Source: CALBPI01 sp039027435
GTDB lineage: Bacteria; Pseudomonadota; Gammaproteobacteria; Steroidobacterales; Woeseiaceae
DNA length: 64,000 nt
Direction of reading: 5' to 3'
NCBI GenBank assembly: GCA_039027435.1
Contig: JBCCKF010000010.1
Span: forward strand, 62,001 to 126,000
Part shown: positions 8,492 to 16,782 of the stretch, in pieces
How positions within the stretch are numbered: position 1 is the stretch's first letter
How the letters are laid out: each line of letters begins with the position of its first letter
Program-made: the position numbers and the translations under genes
The notes under the pieces: model-generated
What the model was told of the DNA's origin: nothing
The model's input: only the letters and a program-made list of their open reading frames with translations
Database searches by the model: none

Positions 8492-9262
8492 ATGAACCCG
8501 TTTGAGATCGGAAAGCGCGCAAGCGTTGTGATGACGGCGGTGGCCGGAATGGCACTTTCAGTGCCGGTAATGGCTCAAAGCGTCGATTCAGTGCTGCGTG
8601 CCGAGGGGAATCGGCTGGACCGCCAAGTGCAGTCTCAGCAGCGTGTTGAACGTATTGTTTCCCAGACACGCTCAATCACCGACCAGTATCGCGTGATTAC
8701 GAAAGAGAAAGACGGGCTCGATATCTACAACGAACGTCTGCAATTGCAGGTTGAGGCGCAGCTCGCCGAAATCGCGAAGATTGAAGACTCCAAAAAGCGC
8801 GCCTCTGAAGTCAATGTGCAGATCCTGCCGCTGGTCACTCGCATGATCGATCGCCTGGAGCAGATCATTGAGCTGGACATTCCGTTCCTGGCGCAAGAGC
8901 GTGCAGACCGTCTGCAGACTCTGAAAGACATCATCGACGATCCGGGTGTGAACACAGCCGAGAAATTCCGCAAGGTGATGGAGGCCTACACGATCGAAGT
9001 TAACTATGGCCGCAAGATCGTGACCTATGAGGGCATGATTCCGATCGATGGCAAGGAGTACAACGTCGACTTCCTGCGTCTCGGTCGTGTTGCGCTGCTG
9101 TTCCAAACGGCGGACCAGAGCGTCACGGGTCGTTACAACCCGACCACTCGGCAGTTTGAAATCGACAACAGCTACCGCGCTGAAGTCTTCAAGGGGCTGC
9201 AGGTCGCAAAACAGCAAATCGCACCGGAATTGCTCCTGGTGCCGGTAACGGTCTCGGAGTAA
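8492..9262 (+). CDS. DUF3450 family periplasmic protein
   Basis: 256 residues with a clear signal peptide ending PVMAQ, so periplasmic. The mature N-terminal half (about residues 30-110) is rich in heptad-like Gln, Glu, Arg and Leu positions and is predicted coiled coil. The C-terminal half matches the general look of the DUF3450 family, which occurs at the head of TonB2-type ExbB/ExbD/TonB clusters. No catalytic motif is visible. GAGGAG lies just upstream of the ATG. It is the first of six closely spaced genes and probably forms part of, or stabilises, the energy-transducing complex; exact role unknown. Confidence 0.85.
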   Translation: MNPFEIGKRASVVMTAVAGMALSVPVMAQSVDSVLRAEGNRLDRQVQSQQRVERIVSQTRSITDQYRVITKEKDGLDIYNERLQLQVEAQLAEIAKIEDSKKRASEVNVQILPLVTRMIDRLEQIIELDIPFLAQERADRLQTLKDIIDDPGVNTAEKFRKVMEAYTIEVNYGRKIVTYEGMIPIDGKEYNVDFLRLGRVALLFQTADQSVTGRYNPTTRQFEIDNSYRAEVFKGLQVAKQQIAPELLLVPVTVSE

Positions 9263-9269
9263 TCGAAAA

Positions 9270-10652
9270 ATGAAACAGATAAAAACGATTGTTTTCGCAG
9301 TAGCCGCGGCGCTGCTGTTTTCAATGCCTGCAGTCGCGCAGGAAGCCTCTTCGCTGAGCGAATTATTGCGCCAGATCGAGCGGGGCGAGACCGCAGATAC
9401 CGCCGAGGCGCGTCGTCGCGAGGCGGAATTCCGCAGCCGTCAGTCAGAGCAACAGCAGCTCCTGAACCAGGCGATTGCCGAGCGCGATGCAGCGCGCGCA
9501 CTTGGCGAGCGTCTCAGTAATCAATACGACGAAAACGAAGCTGCGCTGGCGATCGCCCAGGAAGAACTCAAGAAAGAACTCGGCAACCTGACCGAGTTGT
9601 TTGGTGAAATCCAGCAGGTCTCTGGTGATCTCCAGGGCGTGTTCTCTGCGTCACCGACAAACCTGCAGTTCGCGGAGCGCGAGGATTTCCTCGTGGCGTT
9701 GGGCGCCAAGATGGGCAGCTCTAGCGAGCTTGCGGAAATCGAAGAGATCGAGCAGCTCTGGTTCGAGATGCAGCGTGAAATCGTTGAATCCGGAAAAGTG
9801 GCCAAATTCACGACGGAAATCGTCACCGGGGACAATGAAATTACGACGGCTGAAGTGGTTCGCGTTGGTAACTTCAACGTGGTCGCACCGGGTCGTTTTC
9901 TCGAGTACAAAGTACTCGAAGGCGCGTCTGTGCTGAAAGGCTTGCCGAAGCAACCGGCGGGACGCTTCACGAGCGCTGCCTCCGACGTTGCAAACGCAGC
10001 GCCGGGCTCTACGGTCATCGCTGGCGTTGACCCAACCGGTGGTAGCGTGCTCGCAACGTTGGTTGCTTCGAAGTCGGTGCGCGATCGCATCAACGACGGT
10101 GGTGTGGTCGGATACTGCATCATTGCTCTGGGCGCAGTCGGCTTGTTGATCGCAGTATTCCTGTTCTTCAGCCTGACTACTGCAAGCGCGAAAGTGAGCA
10201 GCCAGCTGAAAGATGTCGGCAACCCGCGTGATGACAACGCGCTTGGCCGCGTCCTGAAGGCTTACACGAGCAACAAATCGGTGGATACCGAAACACTGGA
10301 GCTCAAGCTGAACGAAGCAGTGCTCAAGGAAGTGCCAAAAATCCAGCGCGGAATTCTGCTTGTGAAGGTGATTTCGGTTGTTGCACCGCTCGCAGGGCTG
10401 CTCGGAACGGTGACGGGTATGATCAAAACCTTCCAGGTAATCACGCTCTACGGCGCGGGCGATCCGAAGCTGATGGCCGGCGGTATTTCGCAAGCGCTGA
10501 TGACCACCGTATTGGGTCTGGTGGTAGCGATTCCGATGGTTCTGCTGCACACAGTACTATCTGGCCGCGCGAAGAGCCTGCTTGGCATCCTTCAGGAACA
10601 GAGTGCTGGCCTGATTGCCGAGCACTCGGAAGCAGCCCACAGCGCACAGTAA
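9270..10652 (+). CDS. TtpC-like MotA/TolQ/ExbB proton channel protein with periplasmic extension
   Basis: 460 residues: signal peptide ending PAVAQ, a long periplasmic region (about 25-280) that begins as coiled coil, then three membrane segments at about 289-316, 363-391 and 410-435. The last two hold the MotA/TolQ/ExbB signature LAGLLGTVTGMIKTFQ. This extended form is the TtpC subunit described for Vibrio TonB2 systems, needed in addition to ExbB and ExbD. It starts 7 bases after the DUF3450 gene and 12 bases before a second, ordinary ExbB gene. Likely couples the proton gradient to outer-membrane uptake of iron chelates or other ligands. Confidence 0.88.
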   Translation: MKQIKTIVFAVAAALLFSMPAVAQEASSLSELLRQIERGETADTAEARRREAEFRSRQSEQQQLLNQAIAERDAARALGERLSNQYDENEAALAIAQEELKKELGNLTELFGEIQQVSGDLQGVFSASPTNLQFAEREDFLVALGAKMGSSSELAEIEEIEQLWFEMQREIVESGKVAKFTTEIVTGDNEITTAEVVRVGNFNVVAPGRFLEYKVLEGASVLKGLPKQPAGRFTSAASDVANAAPGSTVIAGVDPTGGSVLATLVASKSVRDRINDGGVVGYCIIALGAVGLLIAVFLFFSLTTASAKVSSQLKDVGNPRDDNALGRVLKAYTSNKSVDTETLELKLNEAVLKEVPKIQRGILLVKVISVVAPLAGLLGTVTGMIKTFQVITLYGAGDPKLMAGGISQALMTTVLGLVVAIPMVLLHTVLSGRAKSLLGILQEQSAGLIAEHSEAAHSAQ

Positions 10653-10664
10653 AGGGGTCGAACC

Positions 10665-11192
10665 ATGCGTTGGTTAGAAGACCAATTTTTGTCGACACGG
10701 GACTTCATGGAAGCCGGTGGGCCGCTGTTGACCTGGATCGCAATCACCATATTTTTGATGTGGTTGTTGATCGTTGAGCGCAGCTTGTTCTATCGACTAC
10801 AGATGCCGCAGCTAGTCGCCGATGCCCGCAGAAAGTGGGAGGCGCGTGCGGAACGGAAGTCCTGGGAGGCGCATCAAATCCGCACGAAGCTGATCTCGGA
10901 AGTCGAGCAGGAGAGCGAAAAGTGGTTGGCCGTGATTCAGACGCTGGTTGCGCTTTGCCCGCTGCTCGGTTTGATGGGCACGGTGACCGGCATGATTCGG
11001 GTGTTCGAAGTCATGGCGTTCGCCGGCTCGGGCAATGTGCGTTCAATGGCCGACGGCGTGTCGTCAGCCACCATTCCGACAATGGCCGGAATGGTAGGCG
11101 CACTATCCGGCGTTCTGGTTGTTACAGTCCTGACCCGTCGGTCGGAGCGCGAAGTCGGCCTTTTGGAAGACTCGCTCACAATGGATCATTAA
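10665..11192 (+). CDS. exbB: ExbB-type MotA/TolQ/ExbB proton channel protein
   Basis: Inner-membrane proton channel subunit, 175 residues, the short ExbB2 form. One membrane segment at about residues 23-42, a cytoplasmic loop, then two segments at about 88-110 and 131-150. The segment CPLLGLMGTVTGMIRVFE is the family signature. AAGGGG precedes the ATG. Sits between the TtpC-like gene and exbD, as in other TonB2 clusters. Confidence 0.92.
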   Translation: MRWLEDQFLSTRDFMEAGGPLLTWIAITIFLMWLLIVERSLFYRLQMPQLVADARRKWEARAERKSWEAHQIRTKLISEVEQESEKWLAVIQTLVALCPLLGLMGTVTGMIRVFEVMAFAGSGNVRSMADGVSSATIPTMAGMVGALSGVLVVTVLTRRSEREVGLLEDSLTMDH

Positions 11193-11204
11193 GGAGCAAG
11201 CGAC

Positions 11205-11612
11205 ATGCGTAGAGGAATTGGACAAGCTGGCGCTGAAGAAGAAGAAGCACAAATTGACCTGACGCCCATGTTGGACGTCGTATTCATCATGTTGATCTTC
11301 TTTATCGTCACCGCATCCTTCATCAAGGAAACGGGTCTCGATGTGAACCGCCCGGATGCCCCGACAGCCAACAAGGTTGACGATGCAAACATCCTGATTG
11401 CGATCGGCGAGAACAACCAAATCTGGATGGATCGACGTCGAATCGACCCACGTGCCGTGCGTGCGAACATCGAACGCCTGCATGCGGAGAACCCGAAAGG
11501 ATCGGTGGTAATCCAGGCGGACAAGAAGTCGAACAATGAGACTCTTGTGACCGTTATGGACGCCGCGCGTGCGGCAGGCGTCGACAACGTCTCTCTGGCG
11601 GCGAATAACTAG
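11205..11612 (+). CDS. exbD: ExbD-type biopolymer transport protein
   Basis: 135 residues with one N-terminal membrane helix. The segment IDLTPMLDVVFIMLIFFIVT contains the conserved membrane aspartate (LDVVF) that carries protons in ExbD and TolR. The rest is a periplasmic domain. AAGGAG precedes the ATG, and the gene is 12 bases after exbB. Works with the two ExbB-family subunits and TonB to energise outer-membrane receptors. Confidence 0.93.
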   Translation: MRRGIGQAGAEEEEAQIDLTPMLDVVFIMLIFFIVTASFIKETGLDVNRPDAPTANKVDDANILIAIGENNQIWMDRRRIDPRAVRANIERLHAENPKGSVVIQADKKSNNETLVTVMDAARAAGVDNVSLAANN

Positions 11613-11652
11613 CAACGCTTCCGCGGTATAGCGGCGGGTTGGAGGCAGTAAT

Positions 11653-12249
11653 ATGCGTTATATCATTGGCATCTTCAGCGGAGCGTTAGTCACGACTTTC
11701 CTGTTGTTCCTGATGAACTTCCTGATCGAGAGTGGCGAAGCTGCGTTGTCCGATCCGCGCGAGCGGATGGTCCTCGACTTTGTTGAGGTCAAGCAGGAAG
11801 AGGTTGTGAATCGGCAAGAGCGTAAGCCCGAGCCGCCGAAGCAGCCGGAAACGCCCCCACCGGACGTACCGCCTCCGCCTAGCAGCGACGTCGCGCCTGA
11901 TGTGGGGGCCATCGGTGTTGCTCCACCACCGATCGCCAGCACCTCCGGCCTCGGCATTGGCACACCTGGCGTTGCCGATGGAGAATATCTGCCGATCGTA
12001 CGCGTGCCGCCGCAGTACCCGCAGCGCGCCGCGCAGCGCGGCCTGGAAGGCTACGTGATTGTTGAATTCACCGTGAATGAACTCGGGGAAGTCGTTGATC
12101 CCGTTGTGACCTACTCGACAAGTCGGTTGTTTGAACGTGCAGCGATCAAGGCCGTGTTGGGATGGCGCTATAAGCCGAAAGTTGTTGATGGACAGCCTGT
12201 ATCAACCCCAGGCGTTGAGACGCAATTAACGTTCGAGTTGACCAAATGA
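11653..12249 (+). CDS. tonB: Energy transducer TonB (TonB2 type)
   Basis: 198 residues. N-terminal membrane anchor (about residues 3-25), a proline-rich linker (EPPKQPETPPPDVPPPP, about 60-76) and a C-terminal TonB domain with RVPPQYPQRAAQRGLEGYV and a final AVLGWRYKPKVVDGQPV segment. Shorter than E. coli TonB (239), as usual for TonB2. GGAGG lies 7 bases before the ATG. Its last 4 bases overlap the TPR gene. Confidence 0.93.
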   Translation: MRYIIGIFSGALVTTFLLFLMNFLIESGEAALSDPRERMVLDFVEVKQEEVVNRQERKPEPPKQPETPPPDVPPPPSSDVAPDVGAIGVAPPPIASTSGLGIGTPGVADGEYLPIVRVPPQYPQRAAQRGLEGYVIVEFTVNELGEVVDPVVTYSTSRLFERAAIKAVLGWRYKPKVVDGQPVSTPGVETQLTFELTK

Positions 12250-13592
12250 GAAATCTGAAATTACTCGCAACCACTGCTGCATTTCTGCTGCTCGGATTCG
12301 CACAGCCCGAGGCTTATGCGCAGGAAGACGACGAGCCGCCGCGGCGAGAAACCAAGCGCGCTGAGACCCTCTCGAAGGCAGTTTACGAGGATCTCACCGA
12401 AGCACAGGAAGCGATCGATGCGGAGCCGCAGGATCTTGCAACGGCAACCCGAATCGTCAATAAGCTACTGAGTGACGACATCACAGACTTCGAGCGCGGC
12501 AACGTTCTGAACTTCAAAGGCTTTCTCGAATACACGCGCGGCAACAACATCGCCGCGATTCGCGCCTACGAGGAGATGATTCAGATCGAGTCGCTCGAGC
12601 CTGGCACGGTTCTGGGAACCGTTTACACCATCGCTCAGCTTTACGCTCAGGAAGAAAATTATCCCAAGACTATTGAGTACCTAAATCGCTGGTTCGAAAC
12701 GGCGACCAACCCAGGGCCGGATGCTTACATCCTGCTCGCTCAGTCCTACGCGCAGCTTGAGCAATACGCGCAGATGATCGAGCCGATCGATAACGCGATA
12801 GCTGTGGCGGAGCGTCGGGACCAGAGCCCGAAAGAAGAATGGTTCAACCTGAAATACTACGCCTGCTACCAGATGGAGAATTTCAACTGTGTACGCGACA
12901 CGCTCAAGATCCTGATCGCTGGCTGGCCCAAGAAGACCTATTGGCTGCAACTTGCCGGGATCTTCAATGAACTTGAGGAAGAGCGCAGCATGTTGGCCAT
13001 CTACGAGGCGGCCTACACAGACGGGTTGCTGACGACAGAATCCGAGCTCGTCACCATGGCTCAGTTGTACCTGCAGGGCGAGGTCCCGTTCTCGGCTGCC
13101 CGGGTTCTGGAATCGGGAATGGAAAGCGGCACCATCAGCCAGAGCGCCAAGAACTATCGTCTGCTATCACAAGCCTGGACACTGGCACGAGACGACGAGA
13201 AAGCCATTCCGGCGCTTCGCGAAGCTGCGAAGCTCTCCGATGACGGTGATGTCGGCGCGGGTCTCGCAATCGCCTATCTCAACACCGAGCGGTACGGCGA
13301 ATGTATCGATGCAGGAGAAGATGCGATTCAAAAGGGCGGGTTGCAGCGTCCTGATGATGTGCAGGTCACGATCGGTATGTGCCAGTACAACCTGGACCGC
13401 TTGACCGCAGCTCGTCGTACTTTTAACCGAGTCGCCTCAACCGGCAGCGATCGAAACAAGCGACTCGCGAGACAGTGGATGACCGTGATCGACAGTGATC
13501 TCACAATCCTCGAAGATCTGCGTCAGCTGAGACGTTCGGTTGAAGAGGCCAAGAAAGCTGCTGCTCCTATTAGCGAAGAAGCAGCACCTTAA
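12246..13592 (+). CDS. TPR-repeat periplasmic protein of the TonB2 cluster
   Basis: 448 residues with a signal peptide ending EAYAQ. The mature protein is made of helical tetratricopeptide-like repeats, e.g. FKGFLEYTRGNNIAAIRAYE and AQLYAQEENYPKTIEYLNRW. No enzymatic motif. The ATG overlaps the tonB stop (ATGA), so translation is coupled. TPR proteins end many TonB2-type clusters and probably act as periplasmic scaffolds; the partner is unknown. A strong terminator follows within 21 bases. Confidence 0.85.
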   Translation: MRNLKLLATTAAFLLLGFAQPEAYAQEDDEPPRRETKRAETLSKAVYEDLTEAQEAIDAEPQDLATATRIVNKLLSDDITDFERGNVLNFKGFLEYTRGNNIAAIRAYEEMIQIESLEPGTVLGTVYTIAQLYAQEENYPKTIEYLNRWFETATNPGPDAYILLAQSYAQLEQYAQMIEPIDNAIAVAERRDQSPKEEWFNLKYYACYQMENFNCVRDTLKILIAGWPKKTYWLQLAGIFNELEEERSMLAIYEAAYTDGLLTTESELVTMAQLYLQGEVPFSAARVLESGMESGTISQSAKNYRLLSQAWTLARDDEKAIPALREAAKLSDDGDVGAGLAIAYLNTERYGECIDAGEDAIQKGGLQRPDDVQVTIGMCQYNLDRLTAARRTFNRVASTGSDRNKRLARQWMTVIDSDLTILEDLRQLRRSVEEAKKAAAPISEEAAP

Positions 13593-13612
13593 TCAGGTGA
13601 TGACTATAAGCG

Positions 13613-13649
13613 GGGGCGGTGCCTGGCGGCGCCGCCCCTTAGTTTTTTT
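13613..13649 (+). terminator. Intrinsic terminator of the TonB2 operon
   Basis: Eleven-bp stem GGGGCGGTGCC / GGCGCCGCCCC (13613-13623 with 13628-13638, one G-U pair), loop of four, then TTAGTTTTTTT. It ends 11 bases before the ferredoxin start, so the ferredoxin must rely on read-through or on a promoter inside this region. Confidence 0.92.
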
Positions 13650-13660
13650 GGAAGAGTACG

Positions 13661-13978
13661 ATGCCAAAGATCATTTTCATCGAGAACGATGAGCACAAGG
13701 AAGTGGAAGTGGATACCGGTTACACGGTGATGGAAGCGGCCGTCAACAATGGCGTTAACAGCATCCTCGCCGAATGTGGTGGCGCGTGTGCGTGCGCTAC
13801 TTGCCATGCCTACATCGACGCGGCCTGGGTGAGCAAATTGCCACCTATGGATGACATGGAAGACAGCATGCTGGATGCAGCATACGAGCGCAGAGAGTCA
13901 AGCCGGCTTACCTGCCAGATCGAAGTGACCGATGAACTAGATGGCCTCGTGGTTCACGTGGCCGATAACGAGAGCTGA
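13661..13978 (+). CDS. [2Fe-2S] ferredoxin, adrenodoxin/putidaredoxin type
   Basis: 105 residues. Cysteines at 39, 45, 48 and 85 give C-x5-C-x2-C-x36-C, the cluster-binding pattern of adrenodoxin-type ferredoxins. The acidic segment MDDMEDSMLD (63-72) is the usual partner-docking region. GGAAGAG precedes the ATG. These proteins feed electrons to cytochromes P450 or take part in Fe-S assembly; no P450 or reductase is in this window, so the partner is unknown. Directly downstream of the TonB2 terminator and converges with the next gene, 3 bases apart. Confidence 0.93.
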   Translation: MPKIIFIENDEHKEVEVDTGYTVMEAAVNNGVNSILAECGGACACATCHAYIDAAWVSKLPPMDDMEDSMLDAAYERRESSRLTCQIEVTDELDGLVVHVADNES

Positions 13979-13981
13979 GTT

Positions 13982-15145
13982 CTATCTCAACCCAGTCTCG
14001 TTCCGAGCGATCACCATTCGCTGGATCTCACTGGTCCCTTCGTAGATTTCTGTGATTTTCGCGTCTCTGAAATAACGCTCGACGGGCATTTCCTTGCTGT
14101 ATCCCATACCGCCGTGCATCTGTACCGCGGCGTGTGTGATGAACATTGCGGCTTCAGAGGCGTACAGTTTCGCCATACTGGCGTTGAGCGTGTTTCTTGC
14201 GCCGGTTTTCTTGGCGGCATCCTTCGACCAGGCCGCCTGCAGCGTCAGAAGTCTTGCAGCCTCGAGCCGCATCTTCATATCTGCAATCTTCGACTGATTC
14301 ATCTGAAACGCACCAATCGGTGAACCGAACGCGACACGCTCCTTCGCGTACGCAATACTGGCTTCGTAAGCAGCTCGCGCAATGCCGACGGCCTGAGCTG
14401 CGATTCCGATGCGCCCCGCGTCCAAAACGGTCATTGCGATCTTGAAGCCTTGACCCTCATTGCCAAGCCGGCACTCGACGGGACATTCGTAATCGGTCAG
14501 TTCGACCTCGCAGGTAGCAGAGGCTCGAATGCCGAGTTTCGGCTCCGTCTTGCCACGAGCAAATCCCGGCTTCTCAGTATCGATGATGAACGCAGAAACG
14601 CCACCTGCGCCTGCATCAGCGTCCGTCATTGCAAACAACACCAGGTACTTCGCGACCGGGCCAGAGGTGATCCAGGATTTCTTGGCATTGATCACATAGT
14701 GGCTGCCATCTGCCGACAGCACCGCGCGAGATCGCATGTTGCTGCTGTCTGAGCCTGACTGTGGTTCGGTAAGTGCATAGGCGCCGATGGCCTGTCCGCT
14801 TGCGACAGGCGACACGTATCCCGCTTTCTGCTCGTCGGTGCCAAACAGCATGATGCCGGTCCCATAGAGCGAGTTGTTGACCGAAATAATGGTGCTATGG
14901 GCTCCATCTGCGGCAGCGATCTCTTCCATCATCAGCGCATAGGAAACCGCATCCAGCCCGGCGCCGCCGAGAGACTCCGGAACCTCGATACCCATAAAGC
15001 CCAGCTCCCCGGCTTTGGCGATCGTATCCGAGGGAAAAGCGCCGCTGGCGTCATATTCGGCGGCAACCGGGACGATTTCGCTCTGCGCGAAATCCCGTGC
15101 TGCCGCTTGGATCATTTCTTGTTCTTCTGTGAGTTGAAAGTCCAC
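13982..15145 (-). CDS. Short/branched-chain acyl-CoA dehydrogenase
   Basis: FAD-dependent acyl-CoA dehydrogenase of 387 residues, the normal size of SCAD/isovaleryl-type enzymes. Motifs: YALTEPQSGSDSSNMRSRA, MNQSKIADMKMRLEAARLL and the C-terminal EIYEGTSEIQRMVIAR, in which Glu of YEGTSEI is the catalytic base. It begins with GTG at 15145; GGAG lies 7-9 bases upstream and the protein then begins MDFQLTEEQEMIQ, as the family does. Same strand as etfBA, its probable electron acceptor, but separated from it by the opposite-strand peroxiredoxin gene. Substrate not deducible. Confidence 0.92.
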   Translation of the reverse strand: MDFQLTEEQEMIQAAARDFAQSEIVPVAAEYDASGAFPSDTIAKAGELGFMGIEVPESLGGAGLDAVSYALMMEEIAAADGAHSTIISVNNSLYGTGIMLFGTDEQKAGYVSPVASGQAIGAYALTEPQSGSDSSNMRSRAVLSADGSHYVINAKKSWITSGPVAKYLVLFAMTDADAGAGGVSAFIIDTEKPGFARGKTEPKLGIRASATCEVELTDYECPVECRLGNEGQGFKIAMTVLDAGRIGIAAQAVGIARAAYEASIAYAKERVAFGSPIGAFQMNQSKIADMKMRLEAARLLTLQAAWSKDAAKKTGARNTLNASMAKLYASEAAMFITHAAVQMHGGMGYSKEMPVERYFRDAKITEIYEGTSEIQRMVIARNETGLR

Positions 15146-15180
15146 TACTCGAGTCTCCAGACGACGTTTCTTAACCCTAA

Positions 15181-15208
15181 ATTTTAATATTGTTTAAAAT
15201 TTTTGCAA
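15181..15208 (-). promoter_or_regulatory. Probable promoter of the acyl-CoA dehydrogenase gene
   Basis: TTGCAA (15208-15203), 16-base spacer, TAAAAT (15186-15181) on the minus strand in an AT-rich stretch. A start about 7 bases further would give a 29-base leader before the GTG at 15145. On the plus strand the same stretch offers TTAACC (15171-15176), 18 bases, TAAAAT (15195-15200) towards the peroxiredoxin gene, so the two promoters may overlap. Confidence 0.5.
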
Positions 15209-15293
15209 TGCAGCATTCGTTGATTTGACCGAATATCCGCTACCATTCGGCCGAGGGAAAAAGGTTGTTGCTAGACCGACAAGGAGCACACAA

Positions 15294-15776
15294 ATGACCA
15301 TTTCAAACGGCGACACGATGCCAGCCGGCAACTTTGGCGTCATGACCGAAAACGGGCCATCGGGTCTTTCTGCAGAAGCGCTTTTCACGGGCAAAAAAGT
15401 CGTGCTCATCTCTGTGCCCGGTGCATTTACGCCGACTTGCTCGATGAATCACCTGCCTGGATTTGTGGAGCATGCGCAAGCGTTCAAGGACAAGGGTGTA
15501 GACACCATCGCATGTATGGCGGTGAACGACGTCTTTGTCATGGACGCTTGGGGTAAGGACCGGTCTGCCGGGGATGATGTGATCATGCTCGCCGATGGGA
15601 ACGGAGAGTACACACGTGCGCTCGGGCTTGAGCTGGACGCCACAGGCTTCGGTATGGGCATGCGCGGACAGCGCTTTGCGATCGTGGTCGAAGACAACGT
15701 GGCAACGCACGTCGCTGTCGAAGCGCCTGGAGACTTTAAGGTCAGTGCCGCTGAGGCAGTACTGGAAGCGCTCTAG
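15294..15776 (+). CDS. Peroxiredoxin (Prx5-like redoxin)
   Basis: 160-residue thiol peroxidase that reduces hydrogen peroxide and organic peroxides. The peroxidatic cysteine lies in PGAFTPTCSMNHLPGF, the T-x-x-C motif of the Prx5 group. A second cysteine in TIACMAVND could be structural or resolving. The frame is open from 15225, but ATG 15294 has AAGGAG 8 bases upstream and gives the normal length. The placement beside acyl-CoA dehydrogenase and ETF genes is reasonable, since these flavoproteins leak peroxide (inference). Confidence 0.92.
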   Translation: MTISNGDTMPAGNFGVMTENGPSGLSAEALFTGKKVVLISVPGAFTPTCSMNHLPGFVEHAQAFKDKGVDTIACMAVNDVFVMDAWGKDRSAGDDVIMLADGNGEYTRALGLELDATGFGMGMRGQRFAIVVEDNVATHVAVEAPGDFKVSAAEAVLEAL

Positions 15777-15804
15777 CAGGGTCGTCCAACAGATTTAACA
15801 GGCC

Positions 15805-15834
15805 GGGCCGGACGGAGCCCGGCCCGTTGTTGTT
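15805..15834 (+). terminator. Terminator hairpin between convergent prx and etfA
   Basis: Seven-bp stem GGGCCGG / CCGGCCC (15805-15811 with 15819-15825) followed by GTTGTTGTT. It lies between the peroxiredoxin stop and the etfA stop. The T tract is imperfect, so strength is uncertain; it could serve either strand as a hairpin. Confidence 0.6.
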
Positions 15835-15839
15835 CGGAG

Positions 15840-16782
15840 TTAGCCGATTTCTGCTTCGATCTCTGGAATGACCTTAAACAGGTCACCGACGAGGCCGATA
15901 TCGGCGATTTCGAATATTGGTGCATCCTCGTCTTTGTTGATCGCAACAATCGTGCCCGCATCCTTGATTCCGGTCAGATGCTGGATAGCACCAGAGATTC
16001 CAAACGCCATGTACAGCTCCGGCGCGATAATCTTGCCGGTCTGTCCAACCTGCAGTTCGTTCGGCACGTAGCCCGCATCAACGGCAGCCCGCGAAGCGCC
16101 CACCGCTGCGCCCATCTTGTCGGCGAGACCGAAAATAATGGAAAACGCATCTTCGCTGCCAAGTGCACGGCCGCCAGATACAACGCGTGCGGCGGTCTGA
16201 AGGTCAGGGCGGTCAGAGGCGCCTGACTGCACACCAACAAATCGAGTGTGCGAGGGAATACCCGCTTCAGCTGAGATGGCCTCTACAGGTGCAGCAGCTT
16301 GCTCGCCAACCGCCTTATAGGATGCCGCACGGACAGTGCCGACGACCTTGTAACCGTCAGCAACTTTTACGGTTGTGATCGCGTTGCCGGCATAGATCGG
16401 ACGTTTGAAGGTTCGTGCGTCTACCACCTCCATGATGTCGGAGAGCTGGTTGACACCGAGGAGTGCCGCGACACGCGGCGTCACGTCTTTGCCGAAGGTT
16501 GTTGATGGCCCCAAACACATAGTCGTAGGGCGCCGCTGCGGCGGCGATTTGTGGAGCGAGGACCGCAGCAAGTGGTGCTGCGTTCTCTGCGCGCTCGATC
16601 GTGACCACTTTCGTGACGCCGTCGAGTTTCGAAGCTGCATCAGCTACCGCGCCAGCGCTATCCGAAAGCACCAGGACGTCAATGTGCTCAGCGCCTACCT
16701 GTGATGCACACGCAACGCACTTGGCAGTCGCTGGATTGAGAGTGCCATTCGCGTGTTCGGCGATAATCAGTATCGAAGTCAT
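15840..16782 (-). pseudogene. etfA: Electron transfer flavoprotein alpha subunit, apparent one-base frameshift
   Basis: Two overlapping frames together make a full EtfA of about 313 residues. The first (from ATG 16782) begins MTSILIIAEHANGTLNPAT and runs to PYDYVFGA. The second continues GPSTTFGKDVTPRVAALLG and contains the FAD-binding SGASDRPDLQTAARVVSGGR and SGAIQHLTGIKDAGTIVAIN. The break falls on a run of four C (plus strand 16509-16512; GGGG in the gene). Removing one base restores VFGPSTTFGKDV, the family sequence. Both sides remain well conserved, so a sequencing or assembly error is at least as likely as a true mutation. The ATG overlaps the etfB stop by one base (TAATG). EtfAB carries electrons from acyl-CoA dehydrogenases to the quinone pool. 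Confidence 0.88.

Noticed and set aside
9651..10550. 299-codon minus-strand frame
   Set aside because: Antisense to the TtpC-like gene; His/Gln/Arg-rich composition of a shadow frame.
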